DNA of 64,000 nt, taken from NCBI GenBank assembly GCA_006739055.1, contig AP019702.1, forward strand, positions 2,877,388 to 2,941,387. The letters run 5' to 3'. The notes under the pieces are model-generated. The model did not search any database, was not told the origin of the DNA, and saw only the letters and a program-made list of their open reading frames with translations. The translations under genes were made by a program, and so were the position numbers. Below are positions 43,846 to 51,276 of the stretch, in pieces. The DNA is from Allostella vacuolata (lineage in GTDB: Bacteria; Pseudomonadota; Alphaproteobacteria; ATCC43930; Allostellaceae). Numbering within the stretch: the stretch's first letter is position 1; each line of letters begins with the position of its first letter.

Positions 43846-44732
43846 GGCGCGACCTTGTCGGCCGGCTGGCCCAGCGCATCCGGCTGCGCGCCGACATGGC
43901 CTGCCGCCCGGCGCTCGCCGCAATGGTCGCTGTCCGAGCAGACGAAGATCCGCCCGCCGCGATCGTCGACGATGACCTCGTCCAGGAAACTGTCCCCGGC
44001 GCCGCACAGCGCGCAGGCCTGCTCCCACTTCTGGACTTCGAACGGATGGTCCTCGAAGTCCAGGCTGTAGACCTCCGTATGGGGCGGCACCGCATAGATG
44101 CGCTTCTCGCGCCCGGCGCCGAACAGCTGCAGGGCGGGCGAGCGGTCGAGCTTGGGGTTGTCGAACTTCGGGATCGGCGACGGGCGCATCAGGTAGCGGC
44201 CGCCGACCATCACCGGATAGTCGTAGGCGGTCGCGATCCGCCCGTGCCGGGCGACATCCTCGTAGAGCTTGACGTGCATGGCGCCGTATTCGGACAGCGC
44301 ATGCATCTTGCGCGTCTCGGTCTCGCGCGGCTCCAGCCAGCGCAGCGGCTCGGGGATCGGCACCTGGAAGACGATGATCTGGTCGGCGCGCAGGGAACGC
44401 TCCGGGATCCGGTGCCGGGTCTGGATGATGGTCGCGTCCGCCGTCCGCTCGGTGGTGGCGACGCCGGTGGTGCGGGCGAAGAAGCGGCGGATGCTGACGG
44501 CGTTGGTGGTGTCGTCCGCCCCCTGGTCGATCACCTTCAGCGTGTCGGCCAGGCCGATGATGGCCGCCGTCACCTGGATACCGCCGGTGCCCCAGCCATA
44601 AGGCAGCGGCATCTCGCGGCTGGCGAAGGGGACCTGGTAGCCGGGGATGGCGACGGCCTTGAGGATGGCGCGGCGGATCATCCGCTTGGTCTGCTCGTCC
44701 AGGTAGGCGAAGTTGTAGCCGTCCATGGTCAT
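43842..44732 (-). CDS. phnJ: C-P lyase PhnJ (radical SAM)
   Basis: A 296-residue radical SAM enzyme that cleaves the C-P bond of ribose 1-phosphonate 5-phosphate, releasing an alkane and the cyclic phosphate. Cluster cysteines are Cys240 and Cys243 (CALC), Cys265 and Cys271 (CSDSDHC), each one residue before the E. coli positions 241, 244, 266 and 272. Gly31 (IPGYQVPF) corresponds to the proposed glycyl radical Gly32. Coupled to phnI and phnK by short overlaps. Start 44732 or 44726. Confidence 0.97.
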   Translation of the reverse strand: MTMDGYNFAYLDEQTKRMIRRAILKAVAIPGYQVPFASREMPLPYGWGTGGIQVTAAIIGLADTLKVIDQGADDTTNAVSIRRFFARTTGVATTERTADATIIQTRHRIPERSLRADQIIVFQVPIPEPLRWLEPRETETRKMHALSEYGAMHVKLYEDVARHGRIATAYDYPVMVGGRYLMRPSPIPKFDNPKLDRSPALQLFGAGREKRIYAVPPHTEVYSLDFEDHPFEVQKWEQACALCGAGDSFLDEVIVDDRGGRIFVCSDSDHCGERRAAGHVGAQPDALGQPADKVAP

Positions 44733-45847
44733 TCTTCCCCGGCGGCCACGGCCAGCGGCCGGGCGCGTTGGGCGGCGGCCTCTGCCGCCCGGCGCATGCC
44801 GCGGACCAGCACCAGCTCGGCCTGGAAATCGACGTAGTGGGGCAGCTTCAGGTGCTGGACGAAGCCCGACGCCTCGACATTGTCGGCGTGGTAGAGCACG
44901 AACTCCTCGTCCTGGGCCGGGGAGTCGATCTCCTCGCCCAGCTCGCGGGCGCGCAGCGCGCGGTCGACCAGGGCCATCGCCATGGTCTTGCGCTCGCAAT
45001 GGCCGAAGGCCAGGCCGTAGCCGCGGGTGAACTGCGGCGGCTCGGTGGCGCTGCCCTTGAACTGGTTGATCATCTCGCACTCGGTCACGGCGACATCGCC
45101 GAGCGAGACCGCGAAGCCCAGCTCCTCCGGCACGAACTCCACCTCGACCGCGCCGAAGCGGATCTCGCCGGCGAACGGGTGGTTGCGGCCATAGCCGCGC
45201 TGCACCGAGTAGCCGAGCGCCAGCAGGAAGCCCTCGTCGCCCCGGGCCAGCCCCTGGAGGCGCGCCGCACGGTCCGCCGGAAAGGTCATCGGGTCGCGGG
45301 TGATGTCGGGGACGGGCGCGTCCGGCCGGCGGTCGATTTCGGATTCGATCAGCCCCTCGCGGTCGAGCATGGCCAGGACGTGCGGCATGGATTCCGGCTC
45401 GGCCTCGCCCAGGGGGGCCGGCGGCGGCGGCTCCCCGCCGGTCGCCAGCAGCGAGAAGTCGAGCAGGCGGTGGGTGTAGTCGAAGCTCGGGCCCAGCACC
45501 TGGCCGCCCGGCAGGTCCTTGAAGGTGGCGGAGATCCGCCGCTCCACCTGCATGCGGGCGGTATCGATCGGCTCGGACGCGCCAAAGCGGGGCAGGGTGG
45601 TGCGGAAGGCGCGGAGCAGGAAGACCGCTTCCAGCTGGTCGCCGCAGGCCTGCTTCAGGGCGAGTGCCGCCAGCTCGCGGTCGTAGAGCGAGCCCTCGGT
45701 CATCACCCGGTCGACAGCCAGGCCCAGCTGCTGCTCGATCTGCGCGGTCGAGAGCTCGGGCACGGCCGGGTCGCCGCGGCGCTTCTCGGCCAGCAGGCGC
45801 TCGGCATTGGCGATGGCGGCCTCGCCGCCCTTGACCGCGACATACAT
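44729..45847 (-). CDS. phnI: C-P lyase core complex protein PhnI
   Basis: A 372-residue PhnI, the catalytic nucleosidase-like subunit that displaces adenine from ATP with phosphonate, with help from PhnG, PhnH and PhnL. Family stretches include MYVAVKGGEAAIANAERLL at the start, QLGLAVDRVMTEGSLYDRELAALALKQA, GDEGFLLALGYSVQRGYGRNHPFAGEIR and CERKTMAMALVDRALRARE. Full length; 3 bases separate it from phnH, and it overlaps phnJ by 4. Confidence 0.97.
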   Translation of the reverse strand: MYVAVKGGEAAIANAERLLAEKRRGDPAVPELSTAQIEQQLGLAVDRVMTEGSLYDRELAALALKQACGDQLEAVFLLRAFRTTLPRFGASEPIDTARMQVERRISATFKDLPGGQVLGPSFDYTHRLLDFSLLATGGEPPPPAPLGEAEPESMPHVLAMLDREGLIESEIDRRPDAPVPDITRDPMTFPADRAARLQGLARGDEGFLLALGYSVQRGYGRNHPFAGEIRFGAVEVEFVPEELGFAVSLGDVAVTECEMINQFKGSATEPPQFTRGYGLAFGHCERKTMAMALVDRALRARELGEEIDSPAQDEEFVLYHADNVEASGFVQHLKLPHYVDFQAELVLVRGMRRAAEAAAQRARPLAVAAGEE

Positions 45848-45850
45848 CGA

Positions 45851-46453
45851 TCAGACCTCCAGCCGGGTGCTGCGCGGCAGGGCGGCCACCCGGTCGCCGC
45901 AGGTCAGGAACAGGTCGACCCCGCAGGGGAAACCGGCCCGGTTGCGGCCCCAGGCCGCGATGAAGCCGGGCGGCAACCCTTCGACCGCGAGCCGCGCCTC
46001 GTCCTCGATGCCGGGGCCGGTGAGGCGGAAGCCGTTGCGTGCCTCCAGGCCTTCGACCGCGACCAGCAGGGTGGCCGACCGGTCGGGGTAGGAATCGTCA
46101 CCCTGGCAGAAGGCGTCGAGCGGCGGCATGGCGACCGTGTCGGTCACCAGCGCGAAGCGCGCCGCGGCCGGCTCGGTCGTGATCGGCGCGCCGCAATGGA
46201 ACCGGATCCAGGCGAGGACCTCCGGGGTCGCGGCGGCGCCGTCGATCCACAGCGGCGTCTCGAAATCGACCAGGGTCAGCAGGGCGGCCGCAGCCGCAGC
46301 CGACAGCGGCGCCGGGGCGGACACCGCGGCGTCGAGCCGGACGATGGTCCCCGGCCGGGCGATGGCGTCCAGCAGCCCGCGGAAGGCGCGCTGGGAATCC
46401 TGCACCGGATCGGCGAAGCCGGGGCTGGGGGCGGCCGTCTGGGTGTGGTTCAT
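45851..46453 (-). CDS. phnH: C-P lyase core complex protein PhnH
   Basis: A 200-residue subunit of the PhnGHIJ core. The N-terminal GFADPVQDSQRAFRGLLDAIARPGTI is the hallmark PhnH opening, and YPDRSATLLVAVEGLEARNGFRLTGPGIEDEARL is the central motif. It has a PLP-transferase-like fold without PLP. Its start overlaps the phnG stop by 4 bases. Confidence 0.96.
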   Translation of the reverse strand: MNHTQTAAPSPGFADPVQDSQRAFRGLLDAIARPGTIVRLDAAVSAPAPLSAAAAAALLTLVDFETPLWIDGAAATPEVLAWIRFHCGAPITTEPAAARFALVTDTVAMPPLDAFCQGDDSYPDRSATLLVAVEGLEARNGFRLTGPGIEDEARLAVEGLPPGFIAAWGRNRAGFPCGVDLFLTCGDRVAALPRSTRLEV

Positions 46454-46926
46454 TCGCCGCGCACCATGGTGAAGAAGCGGACCTTGGTCGCCGCCGCCTT
46501 TTCGCGGCCGAGCTGCGCCGCGGCGGCCAGTTCGGCCTCCAGCGGCTCGACCAGGTGGCGCATCGCCGGCCCGTGGGTGGCCGGTTCCTGCAGCAGGGCG
46601 TCGAACACGGCCGCCAGCTCCGCCCGGCGTCGGTCGCGGCCGGCGACATAGCCATAGCCGAGCGTGCCGGATTCGAGCCGCACGACGCAGCGGGTCACGG
46701 TCATTTCCCCCAGGTTGAACTTCGGCCCGGTGCCGCCGGAGCGGCCGCGCACCATGACCATGCCGATCTCCGGCCGCCGCAGCAGGTCGTAGGCCGCCGG
46801 CTGGCCCAGTGCCTGCCAGCCCGATTCGAGCCGCTCGGTCGAGGCGCGGGCCAGGGCGGCCATCCAGCGCTGGCGGTCCGTTCGGTCGGCAGGAAGGCCA
46901 TGATCGCGGGGAGGGGTACTCGACAT
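46450..46926 (-). CDS. phnG: C-P lyase core complex protein PhnG
   Basis: A 158-residue PhnG, first gene of the operon. Typical sequence: RQRWMAALARASTERLESGW, RRPEIGMVMVRGRSGGTGPKFNLGEMTVTRCVVRL and GYGYVAGRDRRRAELAAVFDALLQ. It forms the core complex with PhnH, PhnI and PhnJ. The start at 46926 lies just left of the phn operator palindrome. Confidence 0.95.
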   Translation of the reverse strand: MSSTPPRDHGLPADRTDRQRWMAALARASTERLESGWQALGQPAAYDLLRRPEIGMVMVRGRSGGTGPKFNLGEMTVTRCVVRLESGTLGYGYVAGRDRRRAELAAVFDALLQEPATHGPAMRHLVEPLEAELAAAAQLGREKAAATKVRFFTMVRGE

Positions 46927-46938
46927 GTCGCTATATTT

Positions 46939-46946
46939 GTCTAGAC
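46939..46946. promoter_or_regulatory. Candidate PhnF operator GTCTAGAC
   Basis: GTCTAGAC is a perfect palindrome matching GT-N-TA-N-AC, the recognition pattern of HutC-subfamily GntR regulators, to which PhnF belongs. It lies 12 bases before the phnG start and 114 bases before the preferred phnF start, flanked by AT-rich DNA that probably contains both promoters. Binding by PhnF here would repress the operon until phosphate is scarce or a ligand binds. Confidence 0.6.
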
Positions 46947-47060
46947 GTCCATATGTTTCATGGCGATACTGCCCCAGCCTCGATGGTCAGTAAAGCGACA
47001 AGCTCTGAAAGTTTGATGACGGTGCAACCGGCGAATGGCCAACCGACGAATGACCAGCCC

Positions 47061-47801
47061 ATGAATGCGACGGAACAGACGACCCTGTCGCGGCGCGGCG
47101 GCGTCGCCCTGTGGCGCCAGATCGAGCAGACCATCGAGGAAGAGATCGCCGGCGACCGCCTGGCCCCGGGCGACCGGCTGCCGACCGAGCACGCGCTGGC
47201 GGAGCGCTTCGGGGTCAATCGCCACACGGTGCGCCAGGCCCTGGCCGCGCTGGAGGAGCGGGGCGTGGTCCGGGTCGAGCAGGGGCGGGGGACCTTCGTC
47301 CATGACGACCCGGTCGCCTATGCCGTGCGCAAGCGCACCCGCTTCAGCGAGACCATCCGCCTGCAGAACCGGGAGCCGAACTCGCGCCTGGTGCGCTCGG
47401 CCACCCTGGCGGCGGAACCGGCGGTGGCGGGGCCGCTGGGGTTGAAGCGGGGCGAGTCGGTGATCCTGCTGGAGACGCTGGGAGAGGCGGACGGGCGCCC
47501 GATCAGCATCGCCTCCCACTATTTCCCCGCCTGTCGCGTGCCTGACTTGATTGCCGCCTATCGTGCGGAGGAATCGATCACCAGGGCCCTCATGCGGTGC
47601 GGCATCGCCGACTACACGCGGAAATCGACCCGGGTCACGGCACGCCTGCCGTCGGCGGAGGATGCGCGCGCCTTGCACATGCCCCGCAGCCGGCCGGTGC
47701 TGGTCGCCGAGAACCTCAACCTCGACCCCGAGGGCCGGCCGATCGAGATCAGTATCTCCCGCATGGCGGCCGAGCGGGTGCAACTGGTGTTCGAGCCCTG
47801 A
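47061..47801 (+). CDS. phnF: PhnF-type GntR/HutC transcriptional regulator
   Basis: A 246-residue regulator, close to the usual PhnF length (about 241). Winged HTH at ALWRQIEQTIEEEIAGDRLAPGD with LAERFGVNRHTVRQALAALEERGVVRVEQGRG, then a UTRA effector domain (RTRFSETIRLQNREP; HYFPACRVPDL; RVTARLPSAEDARALHMPRSRPVL). It is divergent from phnG and likely represses the operon. In-frame ATGs at 46983 and 47016 would add a low-complexity N-terminus; none of the three has a clear ribosome site, so the start is uncertain. Confidence 0.93.
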   Translation: MNATEQTTLSRRGGVALWRQIEQTIEEEIAGDRLAPGDRLPTEHALAERFGVNRHTVRQALAALEERGVVRVEQGRGTFVHDDPVAYAVRKRTRFSETIRLQNREPNSRLVRSATLAAEPAVAGPLGLKRGESVILLETLGEADGRPISIASHYFPACRVPDLIAAYRAEESITRALMRCGIADYTRKSTRVTARLPSAEDARALHMPRSRPVLVAENLNLDPEGRPIEISISRMAAERVQLVFEP

Positions 47802-47816
47802 CGCTCGCCGCGCTTT

Positions 47817-47850
47817 CCAGTCGAGTATCCAGCCCAGTCGAGTATCCAGC
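47817..47850. repeat. Two perfect 17-bp tandem repeats before the second phnM
   Basis: CCAGTCGAGTATCCAGC occurs at 47817-47833 and again, without a base between, at 47834-47850, immediately before the ATG at 47852. The repeat fills most of the 50-base gap after phnF and occupies the place where a Shine-Dalgarno sequence would be; none is recognisable. Confidence 0.85.
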
Positions 47851-47851
47851 A

Positions 47852-49033
47852 ATGTCCGCTAACAACACCTGGCAGATCGTCAACGGCCGCGTCCTGACCG
47901 CGGCGGGCGAAATCCTCGAAACGAGCCTGACGATTTCCGGCAGCCGGATCGCGGGCATCGGCGTGCCCGGCGAGGGGCCGGCCATCGACGCGCGCGGCGC
48001 GCTGGTCCTGCCGGGTATCGTTGACCTGCATGGCGACGCCTTCGAGCGGCAGATGATGCCGCGCCCCGGCGTCGCCTTCTCGACCGAGCTGGCGCTGCTC
48101 GACAGCGACCGCCAGCTGGTCGCCAACGGCATCACCACCGCCTACCATGCGGTTACCTGCTCGTGGGAGCCGGGCCTGCGCTCGCGCGCCAATGCCGCCC
48201 AGGTGATCGCCGCGGTGGCGGCATTGCGGCCGCGCCTGGCCTGCGACACCCGCATCCATCTGCGCCACGAGGCCTACAACCTGGACGGGGTGGACGAACT
48301 GCTGGCCTGGATCGAGGCCCGGTCGGTCGACCTCGTGGCCTTCAACGACCACACCCCGGCGATGCTGAAGTCTCTTGCGGACCCGGCGCGCCTGGCCCGG
48401 ATGGCGGAGCGGACGGGGCTGGGGGCGGAGGTGTTCGCCGCGCTCCTCGCCGCGGTCGGTGCGCGTGGCGAGGCGGTCGCGCCCTCGCTCGTCCGGATCG
48501 CCGAGGCGGCCGGTCGGGCCGCGGTGCCGCTCGCCTCCCACGACGACCGCACCCCGGCCGTGCGCGACGGCTTCCATGGCCTGGGCGCCCGGCTCTGCGA
48601 GTTTCCCCTGACCCGGGAGACGGCGGCGCGCGCCGTGGCGCAGGGCGACGTGGTGGCGATGGGCGCCCCCAACGTCGTGCGCGGCGGCAGCCACCTCAAC
48701 CTCGTCGGTGCGGCCGACATGGTCGCGGCCGGGCTCTGCAGCGTGCTGATGTCCGACTACTACTATCCGGCGCTGGCCCAGGCGCCGTTCCGCCTCGTCG
48801 CCGACGGCGTCGTCCCGTTCGCGGATGCCTGGGCACTGGTTTCGTCCGGGCCGGCCCGTGCGGCCGGGCTCGACGACCGGGGGCAGATCGGCCCCGGCCT
48901 GCGGGCCGATCTGGTCCTGGTTGATGATCGTGCGGCCGGCCTGCCGCGCGCGGTCGCCACCATCGTCGCCGGCCGGGTGGTCCATGCGGAGGGCCGCCTC
49001 GCGGCCACCGGGGGCTTCGCCGCCGCGGCGTGA
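47852..49033 (+). CDS. phnM: Second PhnM-type diphosphatase, divergent form
   Basis: A 393-residue amidohydrolase of the PhnM family, distinct from the operon copy. The metal-site sequence is LPGIVDLHGDAFERQMMPRPGVAF instead of the ELHTDNLEKH form; later motifs are FNDHTPAM, PLASHDDRTP and GAPNVVRGGSHLNLVGAADMVAAG. It follows phnF by 50 bases on the same strand, so it is probably controlled with the phn genes. It may act on a related nucleotide intermediate or substitute for the operon copy. The start at 47852 is the only plausible one in frame. Confidence 0.9.
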   Translation: MSANNTWQIVNGRVLTAAGEILETSLTISGSRIAGIGVPGEGPAIDARGALVLPGIVDLHGDAFERQMMPRPGVAFSTELALLDSDRQLVANGITTAYHAVTCSWEPGLRSRANAAQVIAAVAALRPRLACDTRIHLRHEAYNLDGVDELLAWIEARSVDLVAFNDHTPAMLKSLADPARLARMAERTGLGAEVFAALLAAVGARGEAVAPSLVRIAEAAGRAAVPLASHDDRTPAVRDGFHGLGARLCEFPLTRETAARAVAQGDVVAMGAPNVVRGGSHLNLVGAADMVAAGLCSVLMSDYYYPALAQAPFRLVADGVVPFADAWALVSSGPARAAGLDDRGQIGPGLRADLVLVDDRAAGLPRAVATIVAGRVVHAEGRLAATGGFAAAA

Positions 49034-49125
49034 CCGGCGCCGCGGGCCGGTTGTCGATCCTGCCTGCCGGCGCACACGGATTGCGGCTATACCGTCGCCT
49101 CGCCGTCCTTCCAGGGAGAGCCGGA

Positions 49126-49920
49126 ATGGCCCCGTCCTTCGACCCGAACCCCGCCGCCGCCGCCATCGCCGCCGACCGCCTCGGCCGCCGGCCGATCGCC
49201 CCCCTGCCGCCGGCGGTGCGGCCGGGCGATGTCGGCCAGGGCTACCAGGTCCAGTTCGCCCTGCACCGGGTCCTGGCGCCGAAGCTCGGCCCGCGCCGAG
49301 GCTGGAAGATCGGCGCCACCACCAAGGTGATGCAGCAATGGCTGGCGATCGACCACCCCTGCGGCGGCGGCGTCCTGGAAGGCGGCTTGCGGCCGGACGG
49401 CGGCAGCTTCGCGGCCGCGGACTACATCAAGCCGATGGTCGAGACCGAGATCGTCGCCCGCCTGTGGGCGGACCTGCCGCCGCGCGCGGGCGGCCATGAC
49501 GCGGGGTCGGTGGCGGACGCGGTCGGCAGCATCCATCCGGGCATCGAGCTGGTCGACGACCGCTATGGGGACTTCGCGCAGCTGGGCGTGCCGACGCTGA
49601 TCGCCGACGACTTCTTCCAGACCGGGGCGGTGATTGGCGCGCCCGCGGCCGACTGGCGGGCGCTCGACCTGCCGGCGCTGCGGGGCCGGGTCACCATCGG
49701 CGGCATCGAGCGCGGCGAGGGCGTCGGCGCGGCGATGATGGGGCACCCGTTGACGGCGCTCGCCTGGCTGGCCGATACCCTGGCCGCGCAGGGCACCATG
49801 CTGCGCGCGGGCGAGTTCGTCTTCCTGGGCAGCGTCGTGGCCCCGCAACCGGTGGTCGCCGGCGATCGGGTCGAAGTCGCGTTCGACGGGCTGGGCCGGG
49901 TCGGCGTATCCTTCACCTGA
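49126..49920 (+). CDS. 2-keto-4-pentenoate hydratase-like protein
   Basis: A 264-residue protein of the MhpD/fumarylacetoacetate hydrolase-like fold, hydratases of 2-hydroxypentadienoates in aromatic degradation. Seen: VGQGYQVQFALHRVL, RGWKIGATTKVMQQWLAID, a metal-site region YIKPMVETEIVARL with the two glutamates, HPGIELVDDRYGDF, and GHPLTALAWLADTLA. ATG 49126 has AGGGAGAG upstream. It is followed by an MFS transporter, suggesting uptake and use of an organic acid; no other meta-cleavage genes are present. Confidence 0.86.
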   Translation: MAPSFDPNPAAAAIAADRLGRRPIAPLPPAVRPGDVGQGYQVQFALHRVLAPKLGPRRGWKIGATTKVMQQWLAIDHPCGGGVLEGGLRPDGGSFAAADYIKPMVETEIVARLWADLPPRAGGHDAGSVADAVGSIHPGIELVDDRYGDFAQLGVPTLIADDFFQTGAVIGAPAADWRALDLPALRGRVTIGGIERGEGVGAAMMGHPLTALAWLADTLAAQGTMLRAGEFVFLGSVVAPQPVVAGDRVEVAFDGLGRVGVSFT

Positions 49921-49953
49921 ACGGCGGCGTCCCGAGCCGGACGGAGAGCAAGC

Positions 49954-51165
49954 ATGAGCAACGGCCGCCTGGTCGTCGGGTTTTCCTGCATCGGCCATGG
50001 CATCTCCCACCTGGTGATGCTGCTCTACCCGACCGTCGTCCTGGCGCTGGAGCGGGAGTGGGGCCTGTCCTACGGCGAGCTGCTGTCGCTGTCGCTGTCC
50101 GGCTTCATCCTGTTCGGGGTCGGTGCGCTGCCGGCCGGCTGGCTCGGCGACCGCTGGAGCGCCGAGCGGATGATGGTCATCTACTTCGTCGGCACCGGGG
50201 CAGCCTGCGTCCTCACCGGCCTGGTCGACGGGCCGCTCGGCATGGCGGCCGGCCTGGGGCTGATCGGGCTGTTCGGATCGATCTACCACCCGGTCGGCAT
50301 CGCCTGGCTGGTGCGGGCCAGCGTCAACCGCGGCAAGGTGCTGGGCCTGAACGGGCTGTTCGGCTCGGCCGGGCTGGCGGCCGCGCCCTTCGTCGCCGGC
50401 GCGCTCACCGACTTCATCTCCTGGCGCGCCGCCTTCATCGTCCCGGGCCTGGCCACCATGGCCTGCGGCGCGGTCCTGGCGATCTGCATGAAGCAGGGCA
50501 CGGTCGCCGCCATGAAGGAGGATCGCCTGCCCGAAGCCGCGCCCGCGCGCGCCGACATCATCCGGGTCTTCTTCGTCCTGTCGGTCACCATGGCCGCGGC
50601 CGGGATCATCTTCCAGGGCATGACCCTGGCGCTGCCCAAGGTCTTCGCCGACAGCACGCCCGCCATCACCGGCGGCACGGCGGCCGGCGCCGGCATGCTG
50701 GTGACGATCGTCTACCTGGTGTCGGCCGCCGGCCACATCGTCGGCGGCTGGCTCGCCGACCGCTACCCGGCCAAGCCGATCTATCTCTATGGCTGGCTGG
50801 CCCAGGTGCCGCTGCTGGCGCTGGCCGCCACCGCCGACAACTGGATGCTGTTCGGCGTGGTGACCGGGGCGGCCCTCCTGCATATCGGCGTCACCCCGGC
50901 CGAGAACCTGCTGCTGGTCAAGTACACGCCCGGCAAGTGGCGGGCGACCGCCTTCGGCGCCAAGTTCGTCCTGGCGCTGGGCGTCAGCGCTGCGGCGGTG
51001 CCGCTGGTCGCGGTGGTCTATGACCGGACCGGCAGCTTCTACTGGTTCTTCGTGGTGCTGGCCGTGCTGGCCGCGGTCATCGTCGCGGCGGCGGCCCTGC
51101 TTCCCGGCCGCCGTCCGGCACCGGCGGCCGCGCCGGCATCGGTGCTGGCCGGCCCGGCGGAGTAG
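49954..51165 (+). CDS. MFS transporter
   Basis: A 403-residue protein with about 12 hydrophobic segments of the major facilitator type. After TM2 it has WLGDRWSAERMMVIYF, an A-motif variant, and a matching WLADRYPAKPIYLYGW in the second half. The substrate is unknown; the neighbouring hydratase gene 33 bases upstream suggests an organic acid. GGAGAGC precedes ATG 49954. Confidence 0.9.
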   Translation: MSNGRLVVGFSCIGHGISHLVMLLYPTVVLALEREWGLSYGELLSLSLSGFILFGVGALPAGWLGDRWSAERMMVIYFVGTGAACVLTGLVDGPLGMAAGLGLIGLFGSIYHPVGIAWLVRASVNRGKVLGLNGLFGSAGLAAAPFVAGALTDFISWRAAFIVPGLATMACGAVLAICMKQGTVAAMKEDRLPEAAPARADIIRVFFVLSVTMAAAGIIFQGMTLALPKVFADSTPAITGGTAAGAGMLVTIVYLVSAAGHIVGGWLADRYPAKPIYLYGWLAQVPLLALAATADNWMLFGVVTGAALLHIGVTPAENLLLVKYTPGKWRATAFGAKFVLALGVSAAAVPLVAVVYDRTGSFYWFFVVLAVLAAVIVAAAALLPGRRPAPAAAPASVLAGPAE

Positions 51166-51226
51166 GGACGGCGGCGGCCAGATTTCTGAAGCCGGCCCGG
51201 TAACCTGACCGCACCCGATGCCGACT

Positions 51227-51254
51227 TGGCCGAGGTGACGGGCTTCCTCGGCCA
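51227..51254. terminator. 9-bp hairpin between convergent genes, no T-tract
   Basis: TGGCCGAGG (51227-51235) and CCTCGGCCA (51246-51254) are perfect inverted copies with a 10-base loop, between the MFS stop and the metY stop. Placement suggests a shared transcript end. Confidence 0.45.
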
Positions 51255-51276
51255 GCCGTGACGGCGCGGGTCCCGC

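Noticed and set aside
47817-47850. Start of a CRISPR array
   Set aside because: Only two adjacent 17-bp units with no spacers and no cas genes.
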